Positions 1-11,500 of a stretch of 64,000 nucleotides of DNA are shown one piece after another. The notes under the pieces are model-generated. The model had not been told where the DNA came from, searched no databases, and saw only the letters and a list, made by a program, of their open reading frames with translations. Each line of letters starts with the position of its first letter. Position 1 is the first letter of the stretch. Made by a program: the position numbers and the translations under genes. Where the stretch lies: positions 15,013,501-15,077,500 of the forward strand of contig NC_060114.1 of the NCBI RefSeq assembly GCF_021155765.1, in the 5' to 3' direction. This DNA is from Diprion similis. Its lineage: Eukaryota > Arthropoda > Insecta > Hymenoptera > Diprionidae.

Positions 1-3000
1 GATTTGTATGACCATCTCTAGAGTAATTCGACCCCCAGGAACTCAGAAAACACATCAAAAATGGGCTAGGACCAGCAGCAGAGAAATGACGCAGGAAATC
101 ATGAGTTTTTTGGCCGTAACTTTTAAGCTATCGCTCGCAGCGTATTGGGACTGCGCTTAATCGATTCCTCTCGCAAAATTACGTCGGAATAGTGCCTTGA
201 AGAATTCATTGCAGCACTTTTCAAACTCGTCGAAATTTTGACCAAAAATCCAAAGGGGTTAGCCTTACTTTTTTGGTCATTTTCGGAGCCAAAAATTTTT
301 CGTCTAGGAATCGATTTGTATGACCATCTCTAGAGTAATTCGACCCCCAGGAACTCAGAAAACACATCAAAAATGGGCTAGGACCAGCAGCAGAGAAATG
401 ACGCAGGAAATCATGAGTTTTTTGGCCGTAACTTTTAAGCTATCGCTCGCAGCGTATTGGGACTGCGCTTAATCGATTCCTCTCGCAAAATTACGTCGGA
501 ATAGTGCCTTAAAGAATTCATTGCAGCACTTTTCAAACTCGTCGAAATTTTGACCAAAAATCCAAAGGGGTTAGCCTTACTTTTTTGGTCATTTTCGGAG
601 CCGAAATTTTTCGTCTCGGAATCGATTTGTTTCACTATCTCTAGAGTAATTCGACCCCCAGGAACTCAGAAAACACATCAAAAATGGGCTAGGATCAGCA
701 GCAAAGAAATGACGATGAAAATCACGAGTTTTTCGGCCGTAACTTTTAAGCTATCGCTCGCAGCGTATTGGGACTGCGCTCAATCGATTCCTCTCGCAAA
801 ATTACGTCGGAATAGTGCCTTAAAGAATTAATTGCAGCACTTTTTAAACTCGTCGAAATTTAGACCAAAAATCCAAAAAGGTAAGCCTTACTTTTTTGGT
901 CATTTTCGGAGCCAAAAATTTTTCGTCTGGGAATCGATTTGTATGACCATCTCTAGAGTAATTCGACCCCCAGGAACTCAGAAAACACATCAAAAATGGG
1001 CTAGGACCAGCAGCAGAGAAATGACGAAGGAAATCATGAGTTTTTTGGCCGTAACTTTTAAGCTATCGCTTGCAGCGTATTGGGACTGCGCTTAATCGAT
1101 TCCTCTCGCAAAATCACGTCGGAATAGTGCCTTAAAGAATTGATTGCAGCACTTTTCAAACTCGTCGAAATTTTGACCAAAAATCCAAAGGGGTTAGCCT
1201 TACTTTTTTGGTCGTTTTCGGAGCCAAAAATTTTTCGTCTGGGACTCGATTTGTATGACCATCTCTAGAGTAGTTCGACCCCCAGGAACTCAGAAAACAC
1301 ATCAAAAATGGGCTAGGACCAGCAGCAGAGAAATGACGCAGGAAATCATGAGTTTTTTGGCCGTAACTTTTAAGCTATCGCTCGCAGCGTATTGGGACTG
1401 CGCTTAATCGATTCCTCTCGCAAAATTACGTCGGAATAGTGCCTTAAAGAATTCATTGCAGCACTTTTCAAACTCGTCGAAATTTTGACCAAAAATCCAA
1501 AGGGGTTAGCCTTGCTTTTTTGGTCATTTTCGGAGCCGAAATTTTTCCGTCTCGAAATCGATTTGTATGACCATCTCTAGAGTAATTCGACCACCAGGAA
1601 CTCAGAAAACACATCAAAAATGGGCTAGGACCAGCAGCAGAGAAATGACGATGAAAATCACGAGTTTTTCGGCCGTAACTTTTAAGCTATCGCTTGCAGC
1701 GTATTGGGACTGCGCTTAATCGATTCCTCTCGCAAAATTACGTCGGAATAGTGCCTTAAAGAATTGATTGCAGCACTTTTTAAACTCGTCAAAATTTTGA
1801 CCAAAAATCCAAAGGGGTTAGCCTTGCTTTTTTGGTCATTTTCGGAGCCGGAATTTTTCCGTCTCGAAATCGATTTGTTTGACCATCTCTACAGTAATTC
1901 GACCCCCAGGAACTCAGAAAACACATCAGAAATGGGCTAGGACCAGCAGCAGAGAAATGACGATGAAAATCACGAGTTTTTCGGCCGTAACTTTTAAGCT
2001 ATCGCTCGCAGCGTATTGGGACTGCGCCTAATCGATTCCTCTCGCAAAATTACGTCGGAATAGTGCCTCAAAGAATTGATTGCAGCACTATTCAAACTCG
2101 TCAAAATTTTGACCAAAAATCCAAAGGAGTTAGCCTTGCTTTTTTGGTCATTTTCGGAGCCGAAATTTCTCCGTCTCGAAATCGATTTGTTCGACCATCT
2201 CTACAGTAATTCGACCCCCAGGAACTCAGAAAACACATCAAAAATGGGCTAGGACCAGCAGCAGAGAAATGACGATGAAAATCACGAGTTTTTCGGCCGT
2301 AACTTTTAAGCTATCGCTCGCAGCGTATTGGGACTGCGCTGAATCGATTCCTCTCGCAAAATTACGTCGGAATAGTGCCTTAAAGAATTAATTGCAGCAC
2401 TTTTCAAACTCGTCGAAATTTAGACCAAAAATCCAAAAAGGTAAGCCTTACTTTTTTGGTCATTTTCGGAGCCAAAAATTTTTCGTCTGGGAATCGATTT
2501 GTATGACCATCTCTAGAGTAATTCGACCCCCAGGAACTCAGAAAACACATCAAAAATGGGCTAGGACCAGCAGCAGAGAAATGACGAAGGAAATCATGAG
2601 TTTTTTGGCCGTAACTTTTAAGCTATCGCTTGCAGCGTATTGGGACTGCGCTTAATCGATTCCTCTCGCAAAATCACGTCGGAATAGTGCCTTAAAGAAT
2701 TGATTGCAGCACTTTTCAAACTCGTCGAAATTTTGACCAAAAATCCAAAGGGGTTAGCCTTACTTTTTTGGTCATTTTCGGAGCCAAAAATTTTTCGCCT
2801 GGGAATCGATTTGTATGACCATCTCTAGAGTAATTCGACCCCCAGGAACTCAGAAAACACATCAAAAATGGGCTAGGACCAGCAGCAGAGAAATGACGAA
2901 GGAAATCATGAGTTTTTTGGCCGTAACTTTTAAGCTATCGCTCGCAGCGTATTGGGACTGCGCTGAATCGATTCCTCTCGCAAAATTACGTCGGAATAGT

Positions 3001-4540
3001 GCCTTAAAGAATTAATTGCAGCACTTTTCAAACTCGTCGAAATTTTGACCAAAAATCCAAAGGGGTTAGCCTTACTTTTTTGGTCGTTTTCGGAGCCAAA
3101 AATTTTTCGTCTGGGACTCGATTTGTATGACCATCTCTACAGTAATTCGACCCCCAGGAACTCAGAAAACACATCAAAAATGGGCTAGGACCAGCAGCAG
3201 AGAAATGACGATGAAAATCACGAGTTTTTCGGCCCTAACTTTTAAGCTATCGCTCGCAGCGTATTGGGACTGCGCTTAATCGATTCCTCTCGCAAAATTA
3301 CGTCGGAATAGTGCCCTAAAGAATTAATTGCAGCACTTTTCAAACTCGTCGAAATTTCGACCAAAAATCCAAAGGGGTTAGCCTTACTTTTTTGGTCATT
3401 TTCGGAGCCAAAAATTTTTCGTTTGGGAATCGATTTGTATGACCATCTCTAGAGTAGTTCGACCCCCAGGAACTCAGAAAACACATCAAAAATGGGCTAG
3501 GACCAGCAGCAGAGAAATGACGAAGGAAATCATGAGTTTTTTGGCCGTAACTTTTAAGCTATCGCTCGCAGCGTATTGGGACTGCGCTGAATCGATTCCT
3601 CTCGCAAAATTACGTCGGAATAGTGCCTTAAAGAATTAATTGCAGCACTTTTCAAACTCGTCGAAATTTTGACCAAAAATCCAAAGGGGTTAGCCTTACT
3701 TTTTTGGTCATTTTCGGAGCCAAAAATTTTTCGTCTGGGAATCGATTTGTATGACCATCTCCAGAGTAATTCGACCCCCAGGAACTCAGAAAACACATCA
3801 AAAATGGGCTAGGACCAGCAGCAGAGAAATGACGCTGGAAATCATGAGTTTTTTGGCCGTCACTTTTAAGCTATCGCTCGCAGCGTATTGGGACTGCGCT
3901 GAATCGATTCCTCTCGCAAAATTACGTCGGAATAGTGCCTTAAAGAATTAATTGCAGCACTTTTCAAACTCGTCGAAATTTTGACCAAAAATCCAAAGGG
4001 GTTAGCCTTACTTTTTTGGTCATTTTCGGAGCCAAAAATTTTTCGTCTAGGAATCGATTTGTATGACCATCTCTAGAGTAATTCGACCCCCAGGAACTCA
4101 GAAAACACATCAAAAATGGGCTAGGACCAGCAGCAGAGAAATGACGCAGGAAATCATGAGTTTTTTGGCCGTAACTTTTAAGCTATCGCTCGCAGCGTAT
4201 TGGGACTGCGCTTAATCGATTCCTCTCGCAAAATTACGTCGGAATAGTGCCTTAAAGAATTAATTGCAGCACTTTCCAAACTCGTCGAAATTTTGACCAA
4301 AAATCCAAAGGGGTTAGCCTTACTTTTTTGGTCATTTTCGGAGCCGAAATTTTTCGTCTCGGAATCGATTTGTTTCACTATCTCAAGAGTAATTCGACCC
4401 CCAGGAACTCAGAAAACACATCAAAAATGGGCTAGGACCAGCAGCAGAGAAATGACGATGAAAATCAAGAGTTTTTCGGCCGTAACTTTCAAGCTATCGC
4501 TCGCAGCGTATTGGGACTGCGCTTAATCGATTTCACCCGC
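1..4540. repeat. Tandem satellite array, monomer about 312 bp, about 14.5 copies
   Basis: The same unit recurs head to tail. The word GATTTGTATG or a close variant starts at about 1, 313, 624, 935, 1248, 1559, 1872, 2184, 2495, 2808, 3119, 3431, 3743, 4055 and 4367, giving a period of 311-313. At least two variant classes are interleaved: one with CAGGAAATCATGAG or AAGGAAATCATGAG in the middle, the other with GATGAAAATCACGAG plus CCGTCTCGAAATCG near the join. The array runs off the left edge, so its full size is unknown. Short reading frames of 60-90 codons cross each monomer in both directions, but they follow the repeat and show no codon-level conservation or family match, so I treat them as accidental. 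This is typical of pericentromeric or heterochromatic satellite, which is an inference. Confidence 0.96.
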
Positions 4541-5060
4541 AAAATTACGTCGGAATAGCGCACGAACAAATTGTTCTCAGCCCTTTTCCGAATGGACGAA
4601 ATTTTTATCAAAAATTCAAAGGGGTTAGCCTTGTTTTTTTGTGATTTCCAGAGCTGGAAAATCTTCCGTCTGAGAATCGTTTTGCAGGACCCTTTTCCGA
4701 CTAATTGGACTCCTAGGAACTTTGTAAGCACATTACAAATACCGGAGGACCAACGGCAGAGAAAGTGCGAAAATTTTTTCTGATCTTCCGGCTGCAACTC
4801 TTGACACGTTGGCCCAAGCGTGTTTGGACTGCGCGCGATCGATTTTTTTTGCAAAAATTACGTCGAAATAGTGTACAAAGAAGTCGCTCTGAATGTATTT
4901 TAAAATCGGCGAAATGTGGAGCGAAGAAATCCGATGGGATTTTTCTTCCTTTCTCCGAGCCAATACTTCCGTTTGATACAAAGGTCTCCTCGTAGATCAG
5001 TCAACCCGAAGGATTGCAGAAAAGGTATCCCGAGCATCGTTGGAGCAACATCTAAGAAGA
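4541..5060. repeat. Decayed edge monomers of the 312-bp satellite
   Basis: The monomer can still be followed here in the same orientation and order, but with many substitutions. Landmarks that survive include GCAAAATTACGTCGGAATAG at 4540, TTCAAAGGGGTTAGCC at 4615, GCAGAGAAAGTGCG at 4755, and AAAAATTACGTCGAAATAG at 4853. The last alignable piece is near 4980-5050, where GCAGAAAAGGTATC corresponds to the CTCAGAAAACACATC segment. Divergence increases to the right, away from the homogeneous array. Confidence 0.8.
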
Positions 5061-5407
5061 TGGGAAGAAAATACGGCAAATTATGTGTAGGTGTCAATCA
5101 TTTTACTTCAGGTTACGCAAAATATCAACAATACACTATCATACATCTTGTTTCCTGCACAGGTATAATATTCTATATTCAGGATAATGTACTAGTTTAA
5201 CATGTTTCATACTATACTATTTGGAAACTTGATAAGGTTGCATACACTGACACCTGAACACTTGTACTAGAACTACGTTATATTGAATGAACTTGAATTA
5301 CAACTTTGTAGCTGTGAGCTTGTGATTTTCCACTTCCCCCTCCTTGAAAATCTGGTGCAGATTTGATGTTATCGAGTCGTGAGTTTTGATTTGTTGCTTG
5401 AAAACTT
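5061..5407. other. Unassigned spacer between satellite edge and relic monomer
   Basis: AT-rich sequence without a convincing reading frame, RNA gene or repeat that I can recognise. Confidence 0.4.
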
Positions 5408-5690
5408 TTTGCCTGAGAATCGTTTTGCAGGATTCTTTTTCCATTTATTGGACCTTCAGGAATCTGAAAAAGACATAAAAAACGTGTTGAATCAACAGCA
5501 GAGGAGTTACGAAGGAAATCCGACCACAACAAATCGGACCAGACTGAATTGATTTCTCTCGTAAAATCATGCCGAAATAGCAGTTCGATTATTTGCTTGA
5601 AGACTTTTAAAGAACCGGCCAAAATCGAGTTGAGACATTCAAAGTTGTTAGCCTAATTGTTTTGACGTATAACTTCACAATGTAATACAT
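5408..5690. repeat. Isolated, strongly diverged satellite monomer
   Basis: The order of words matches the satellite. TGAGAATCGTTTTGCAGGA stands for the GGGAATCGATTTGTATGACC segment. It is followed by CAGGAATCTGAAAAAGACAT, then AACAGCAGAGGAGTTACGAA, TGATTTCTCTCGTAAAATCA, and GTTGTTAGCCTA at the end. A block of about 60 bp, corresponding to the ATGAGTTTTTTGGCCG part of the monomer, is missing. It lies about 240 bp upstream of the channel start codon. Confidence 0.7.
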
Positions 5691-5930
5691 GCATAGCCTA
5701 AAAGATTTTTTCAGTCTAGCACGAAAAGATCATATTTTTGCAAAACAAATTGGACACACCTAACAACAAAACCTCGTGCTTCGACTTGTCTAGATCGTCA
5801 GATTTATTTTCTACAATTGTTCTCATTTCGAGGTTTCTGTGTGAACATAACCTGATTAGGTAAAAGGTTAACTTGTCGCTTGTATGAAGTAAAATGTGAT
5901 ACAAAAAGGTGGTGTTTGCTGTGAATCAGA

Positions 5931-8583
5931 ATGTCGTCAAAGAAAATCGCGGGGCACAGTTTCGAGAAAATGACCCATCGATCGGAATCTAATAATCTTA
6001 TTACGTCCAAAAACATCGAACCAGAAACCGAGATCGCGGAGTATCTTACGGAGAACGAAAGGCCCCTGCGCACAGTGATTATGCTACATACCGAACCAGT
6101 CTGGGTCGCGGTTATCCTCGTGACGATAGTGGCGGAGTTTCAAATCATATTGTACTGCGTAGCGTTCAGAGGATTTATTCTGGGTATCACAAAGGGGCCC
6201 AGGAATGCTCCCTTGGTTGGCAGTTTAATTTTTATCCGTCTCTCTTAGAAGGAAGGTATCCCAGGTTGATCACTCCGATTTGATTTCTTGTGTAATATGT
6301 TATAGTAGATTAAGAACTAAGTGATACGTATTTTGTTTTATCCGCCATTAAATACTCTGAAAGGGTGAAATCACCCTCCGAAGTAAGGCAGGTCAAGGAG
6401 CGATTTGACAGTTTTTCTTTTATTCTATCGAGAAAATGACATTTTTCATTTGTCATTTTGAAAAAACCTTATCCAGTTGGATTGGAAAAGAAAAAAAATA
6501 TCATGTTCTTGTGCATGAAACTGCTAAAACGCTCTTCGACACGCCTTACTTTGAAGGGTGGTTTCATACCCTTAAAGCGTTTAATGGCGGATAAAAAAAA
6601 TACGAGTCACTTAGTTCTTAGTCTACTATATAAGATGTTACAAGAGAAATCAAATCGGAGAGATCGACCTGGGATACCTTCTTTGTTAGACGCTTCTAGT
6701 AGCTTTATTCAGAAAATCCGTTGTGCTTTCAATAGCGACATATCTTACATCTTGTTCTTACCCAATTAAGCAACCGTACGTGATGATGATGGAGGCTTTG
6801 TACTGTGCCGACTTCCTCTTGGCGTTATCGTACAGGACTTGGACCTCGATATCTGTTGTCTCAGGAATCCAGCCACGAAAAAGACTCGGGCTACTACTAG
6901 ACGTCATATCTTTAATACCCGTCGACGCATTCCTTTGGTACGGCTCAGACTTAGCGGTCACAAATCCCGCAGTCTTCCACTCGTGGTCCCTCAACCACCT
7001 GATCCGAATATACCGCCTTTACTTGTTTTTCGGTAAGCATTGACCACCCCTAAGCAGTCCATGTTCCCTAACCTATTGGAGTACTTATCAAGCATCATCT
7101 TTTAGAGGGTATGCCAGGCAAGAATCCGCAGTAAAAGATTTTAAAACCGTTTTCAGTCAAATCCACGAACAGTATCACTTGCGTTTCGGTTCAGATCCAC
7201 CTGATGCAAGTCCTGGCCATTCTGCTGGTAATTACGATGCTCGCTGATGTGATAATGTTTGAGTGGCGGACTAACATTGAAGCGGGGGAGTACGGGTGGT
7301 TGCAGAGTGTGGTTGATCATGCGCAGCCGGATAATGACAAGTCTGATGACTGGTTTTGGATATCGTTCTACGTGATCATCGGTCACGTATCTTCGCACGG
7401 GCAAGTCGTCGCATTCTTGCTCTATATTTGTAGTTTTAACTCGAGAACAGATATGCCCTAATTCGATTTTTCTTCAGGACCATAGAACTGCCCGTCGAAA
7501 CTGATCATGTGCTTTTTGCTGTCTTTGGAATGATCGGCGCTCTTGGTATTCGTTCACTCCTACTCGCCTATATGGTTGATATTATTCAACGGAGAGACTA
7601 CGCCAAGAGTATTTTCACGCTGAAGAGAAAGATTCTGGATGATCTGATGACGGTATTAGTACACTTCAATGAATGGAATTAATTTTTTTCTATACGGTTG
7701 CTTAAAAATAAAAAGCGGATTACGTTTATTGAAAAGAAACGTGGCCGCCTTGTAATAGGCAGCCTAACATACAGTACAGTGTTTCGGTGCCGTTGAATAA
7801 GGCGTGTTAAAGTATAAGGTTGATGCTTTAAGTCCGCAGTAACGAGTCAGACGCGTCGTCAAATCCACAAGTACTATGATTCGTTCTGGGAAACAGAGGG
7901 TGGTCAGAAATTCCATCTCAATGATTTCATCATGTATCCGTTAATATTCAAGGCGGAATGCAGTCTGGAGTTGTCGTGGGCTACCTTCAAACACGTCAGT
8001 ATTTCAATCAGTTTAAATGACAAAAGGAGAAGTGATAATTAGAAATGAAAGTTTACTGTTGCATGTGATGAAAATAGTCCAAGCTATTTCGCCACATGCC
8101 GGTGCCATTCCTCAGGAACGTGTCGTTGTTGTGCGAGCGGAAATTCATCTCACCGGGTGACTATATCTTTAGAAAGTACGATATTAAGGACCGGCTTATT
8201 TACATCGTAAGTGGAAGTGTGCACGTACTCTCAGAGGAGGACAATGAGACACCGATCCTTTCCTTTTCCGGTGGAACCATTTTCGGTATTTAGGTTTCCT
8301 CCCTCTCTGATTTTCTTTACCCTATCGATTCATGGTTTTCACTAACGATTCAGAACCGCACAGGTGAAATCGCACTCCTCGCAAGCTACAGGAGTGGCGT
8401 TAGCGTCCTAGCCTGCACCCCTTGCGAACTAAACGTTCTCGAGCGTAACAAATTTGCCAGGATAATAATTCCTACCTATCCTGAAATATGGAGTGAGATT
8501 ACATCGGCGATCGATATGCGCCTAAAAGCTGCGAAGTTCATGACGGAAATTGGTGTTTATTTGCAGAAAAACCAAAATGTCAT
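5931..8583 (+). other. Channel module A (residues about 1-531): S1-S6, C-linker, CNBD
   Basis: S1 lies at about residues 57-79 and S2 at about 111-130. S3 contains LLLDVISLIPVDAF, which resembles the LDVLSLIPTD of CNG channels. S4 is NHLIRIYRLYLFF, with only two arginines. S5 is ILLVITMLADVIMFEW. The pore loop reads WISFYVIIGHVSSHG, then TIELP crosses the intron, so the filter position holds SSHG instead of VGYG. The C-linker has QIHKYYDSFWE, typical of the CNG A' helix region. The CNBD carries SPGDYIFRKYDIKDRLIYIV and the phosphate-binding cassette FGEIALL followed by YRSGVSV. It is the best preserved of the four and could bind cGMP or cAMP. Confidence 0.78.
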
Positions 8584-11500
8584 GTTAGTATGCTCGCTAT
8601 GTTAATTATTGTATCGAAACTCTCGGGGAAAACATACTCAATTTGGGTATAAATTCGTATTCCAAACTCATAGATAATGCTTATGATAAAAAAGTTGAGG
8701 GTACGAATTGACACCAAGTTGAGGGTTTTTTCTGTTAAGGATACTCCCAACGGAATTCAAATTGCGTTCTTTCGATTTGCTTTTTAACTTTATCTCCAAT
8801 TCCACATTTTATCCCAGAGAAAATAATCGTAATACCGACGTTGCTTGGCTTAAAACAAGCCTCAGTGCTCTTCAGGGTGTGCAACGAGTCGATGGAGGCG
8901 TCAAAGCAATGAAGAAACGAACAAATCTTATGGAGCAGGTCTATGCCTCTACGGATATTCGGTACACCTTCATATACCTGGATACACTCGTGTTGTCAGA
9001 TGTAAGATTTGTTTAACGTCATGTCGACGGCTGGCACAACACAAAGGATGCCTCAATATGCGTTCAAAGCAAGCTGAAACACTAACCTTCCTTCCTTATT
9101 AACTTTCAGAACATAGCTCTGACGTCAGATGCCGTGTTTTTGCAATCTTCGAAATGTCCATGGATATTGAAGCCTGGCTCTCCGGTGCTTCAGCTGTGGG
9201 ATACGATCGTTTTAATCTCTACAATAACGTTATCTTACACACGTAAGTTGGAGCAAAGTAACATGTATAAAGTATTTCTACCTATACTGTCGCTTACAAT
9301 ATTGTACAATATATTTAAAATATTGTAAAGCTTGAAAAATTAAGTTGTTGCAACTTCCATACAGTATTGGGTGCTGTGCAAGAGAAAAAGTTGATGATAT
9401 GTTATTTAATAATTTTCCTCTACAGTTACGGTGAGTTTAGCTTTCGAAGAGTTTGAGACGGACGTTGTTCACGCTTGGACCATTTTTATCGGTCTTGTAC
9501 TAACAGCCGACTTGTGGGTCGTCCTGTGCACCGCCATACAGAAAAACGATCGTAGTACGTATATACTTTTTTGCTCGTGGGCTCGTGAAATTTAAAATAA
9601 TGATTATTCTTCGTAGTTACCATTATCAAGGTGTCACAGATCCTTAAAATTCGTCTCCACGACTGGAGTTTCTGGTTTGATCTCACTGCCGCGGTACCTT
9701 GGACGGTTCTGGTGAGTGCCATGCCAGTCGAATACAGCTTTTTGCGACTGTTGAAACTGCTTAAAATGCTGAAATTATACAAGGTACGAAATAGGGTTTT
9801 AAAACCGAAAAACAAAAACGTTGTAAGAAACCTCCTGTTTCCAATTACCGACAACAGTAATATTTTCAAACCGATTTACAGTTAGAAATCATGTTCACGA
9901 GGATAGAGAACTCTCACAACATATCACTGGTCGTTCTTCGCATGGTAAAATACAGTCTCTACGTTATCCTGATCAGCTTCTTCTTCACCGGCATGCTCTT
10001 GTTCACAACTTGCCCGGCAAGACTCGGAGTCGATTCTTGTCCTCCAACGTCGTGGATCTCGACCGCTCTAGTCGGTGAGTCTCATCTACTGTATACTTGC
10101 AGAACAGATGAATGTTTACGAAACTAAGATCGATTTTTCACAGGTCATGAGCAGCTGACTCACAAAGTATTCAGTTACTCGTTATTGGTCGTCCTTCAGA
10201 TAGTGCTCGGCATTGGAACGCCTATAGCGAGGCCAGGGTCCCCGATGGAATGTGTCTTCTGGGTGATCCTGATGATATTAGGAGCCTTGTTGTTTATATT
10301 TTACATGGCGTCATTGACCTCTGTCTGTATTCTAGGTAAAGTCAGATTAAACCGATCCGGTAACTGGTAAAACTATTCAATTTGTCCACAGCGCAGGTTA
10401 TATTTGCCCGACATTACCATCTGAGCCAGGCTATTCACTATCATTTAAACAAGACCACGGTACCAGAGCCCTTGAAGAAACGAGTCGACTCGTATCTTGA
10501 GACAGAATTGCGATACGACAGGGGCTACAGAGTGGTGACCAACGAAGATGTGCTGGACACACTGTCACCAGAGATGTCTGCGAATTGGAAATACGAGAGA
10601 TTTAACCATCTGATAAGTAAGGTGCCTCTCTTCACGGATGTGGATCAAGGTACGAAGAACTTCCGCAATGAATTATATGAACGCTAAAGCGACTGGTTCT
10701 CGTTTTTCTGAGGCAGGATTCATCCGGGATATCTGCTCAGTTGCTTCGGTCACTGTTCTTCCTCCAATGGAACTCCTTTCCTATGGTGGTCGGCATTGCG
10801 TGGAGATGTATATAATCGAAAAGGGCTACTGCGAGATGATCCACATGGAACCATCCATACCTCACCGCAAAGTTGGCCCTGGGACGTCGATATATGTTCT
10901 TGAAATGTCTCTGCAGCTCCCGGTTGTCCATACGGTAGTCACTTCCACTTACGTGTCGTTCCTCACTATAAGCCGGAACGATTTTCTCCGTGTGTACAGC
11001 AATTATCCCGAGGAGAAGTTTGAGTTCGATCAATTGCTGGCAGAATTTCATCGAATGGAGGTGAGTACGGATCGATGAAAAATTTTCGTGCTCGCTGAGC
11101 AGTTTTCATTGACTTTTTGGTCAAACAGCAAGTACTGGAACTGCGAGAGCAGGCCAAGGAGCAGCCAGAATTCGTCGAGGTGCTTCACTCGGTGCGCCCG
11201 CCAATTCCATCCTTTACTTTCTTTGTTTACACCATAAATAAAGAAGATCCTGAATACTATGTGATCAACGAGCCATTTGAACGGCTAAGAAACTTCAAAT
11301 TCATCAAGTAAGGGATCTGAGGATCAATGATTCGACATGCGACTGACTCATGGGACCCTTTCTTACCAGGTGGTGTCTCCTACGACTGACTATTCGTCCG
11401 GACGGAAAATTTTTGAAATTCTACGAGGCTCAGAGGTGCATTTGCGCTATTATGACTGTAATTTTGTATACCGTTCGAATCATCGTCGAGGCTAGTGATT

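Noticed and set aside
435-4526. Repeated 60-90-codon open frames on both strands
   Set aside because: They recur with the 312-bp satellite period, shift with single-base indels between monomers and contain no domain; they are by-products of the repeat.
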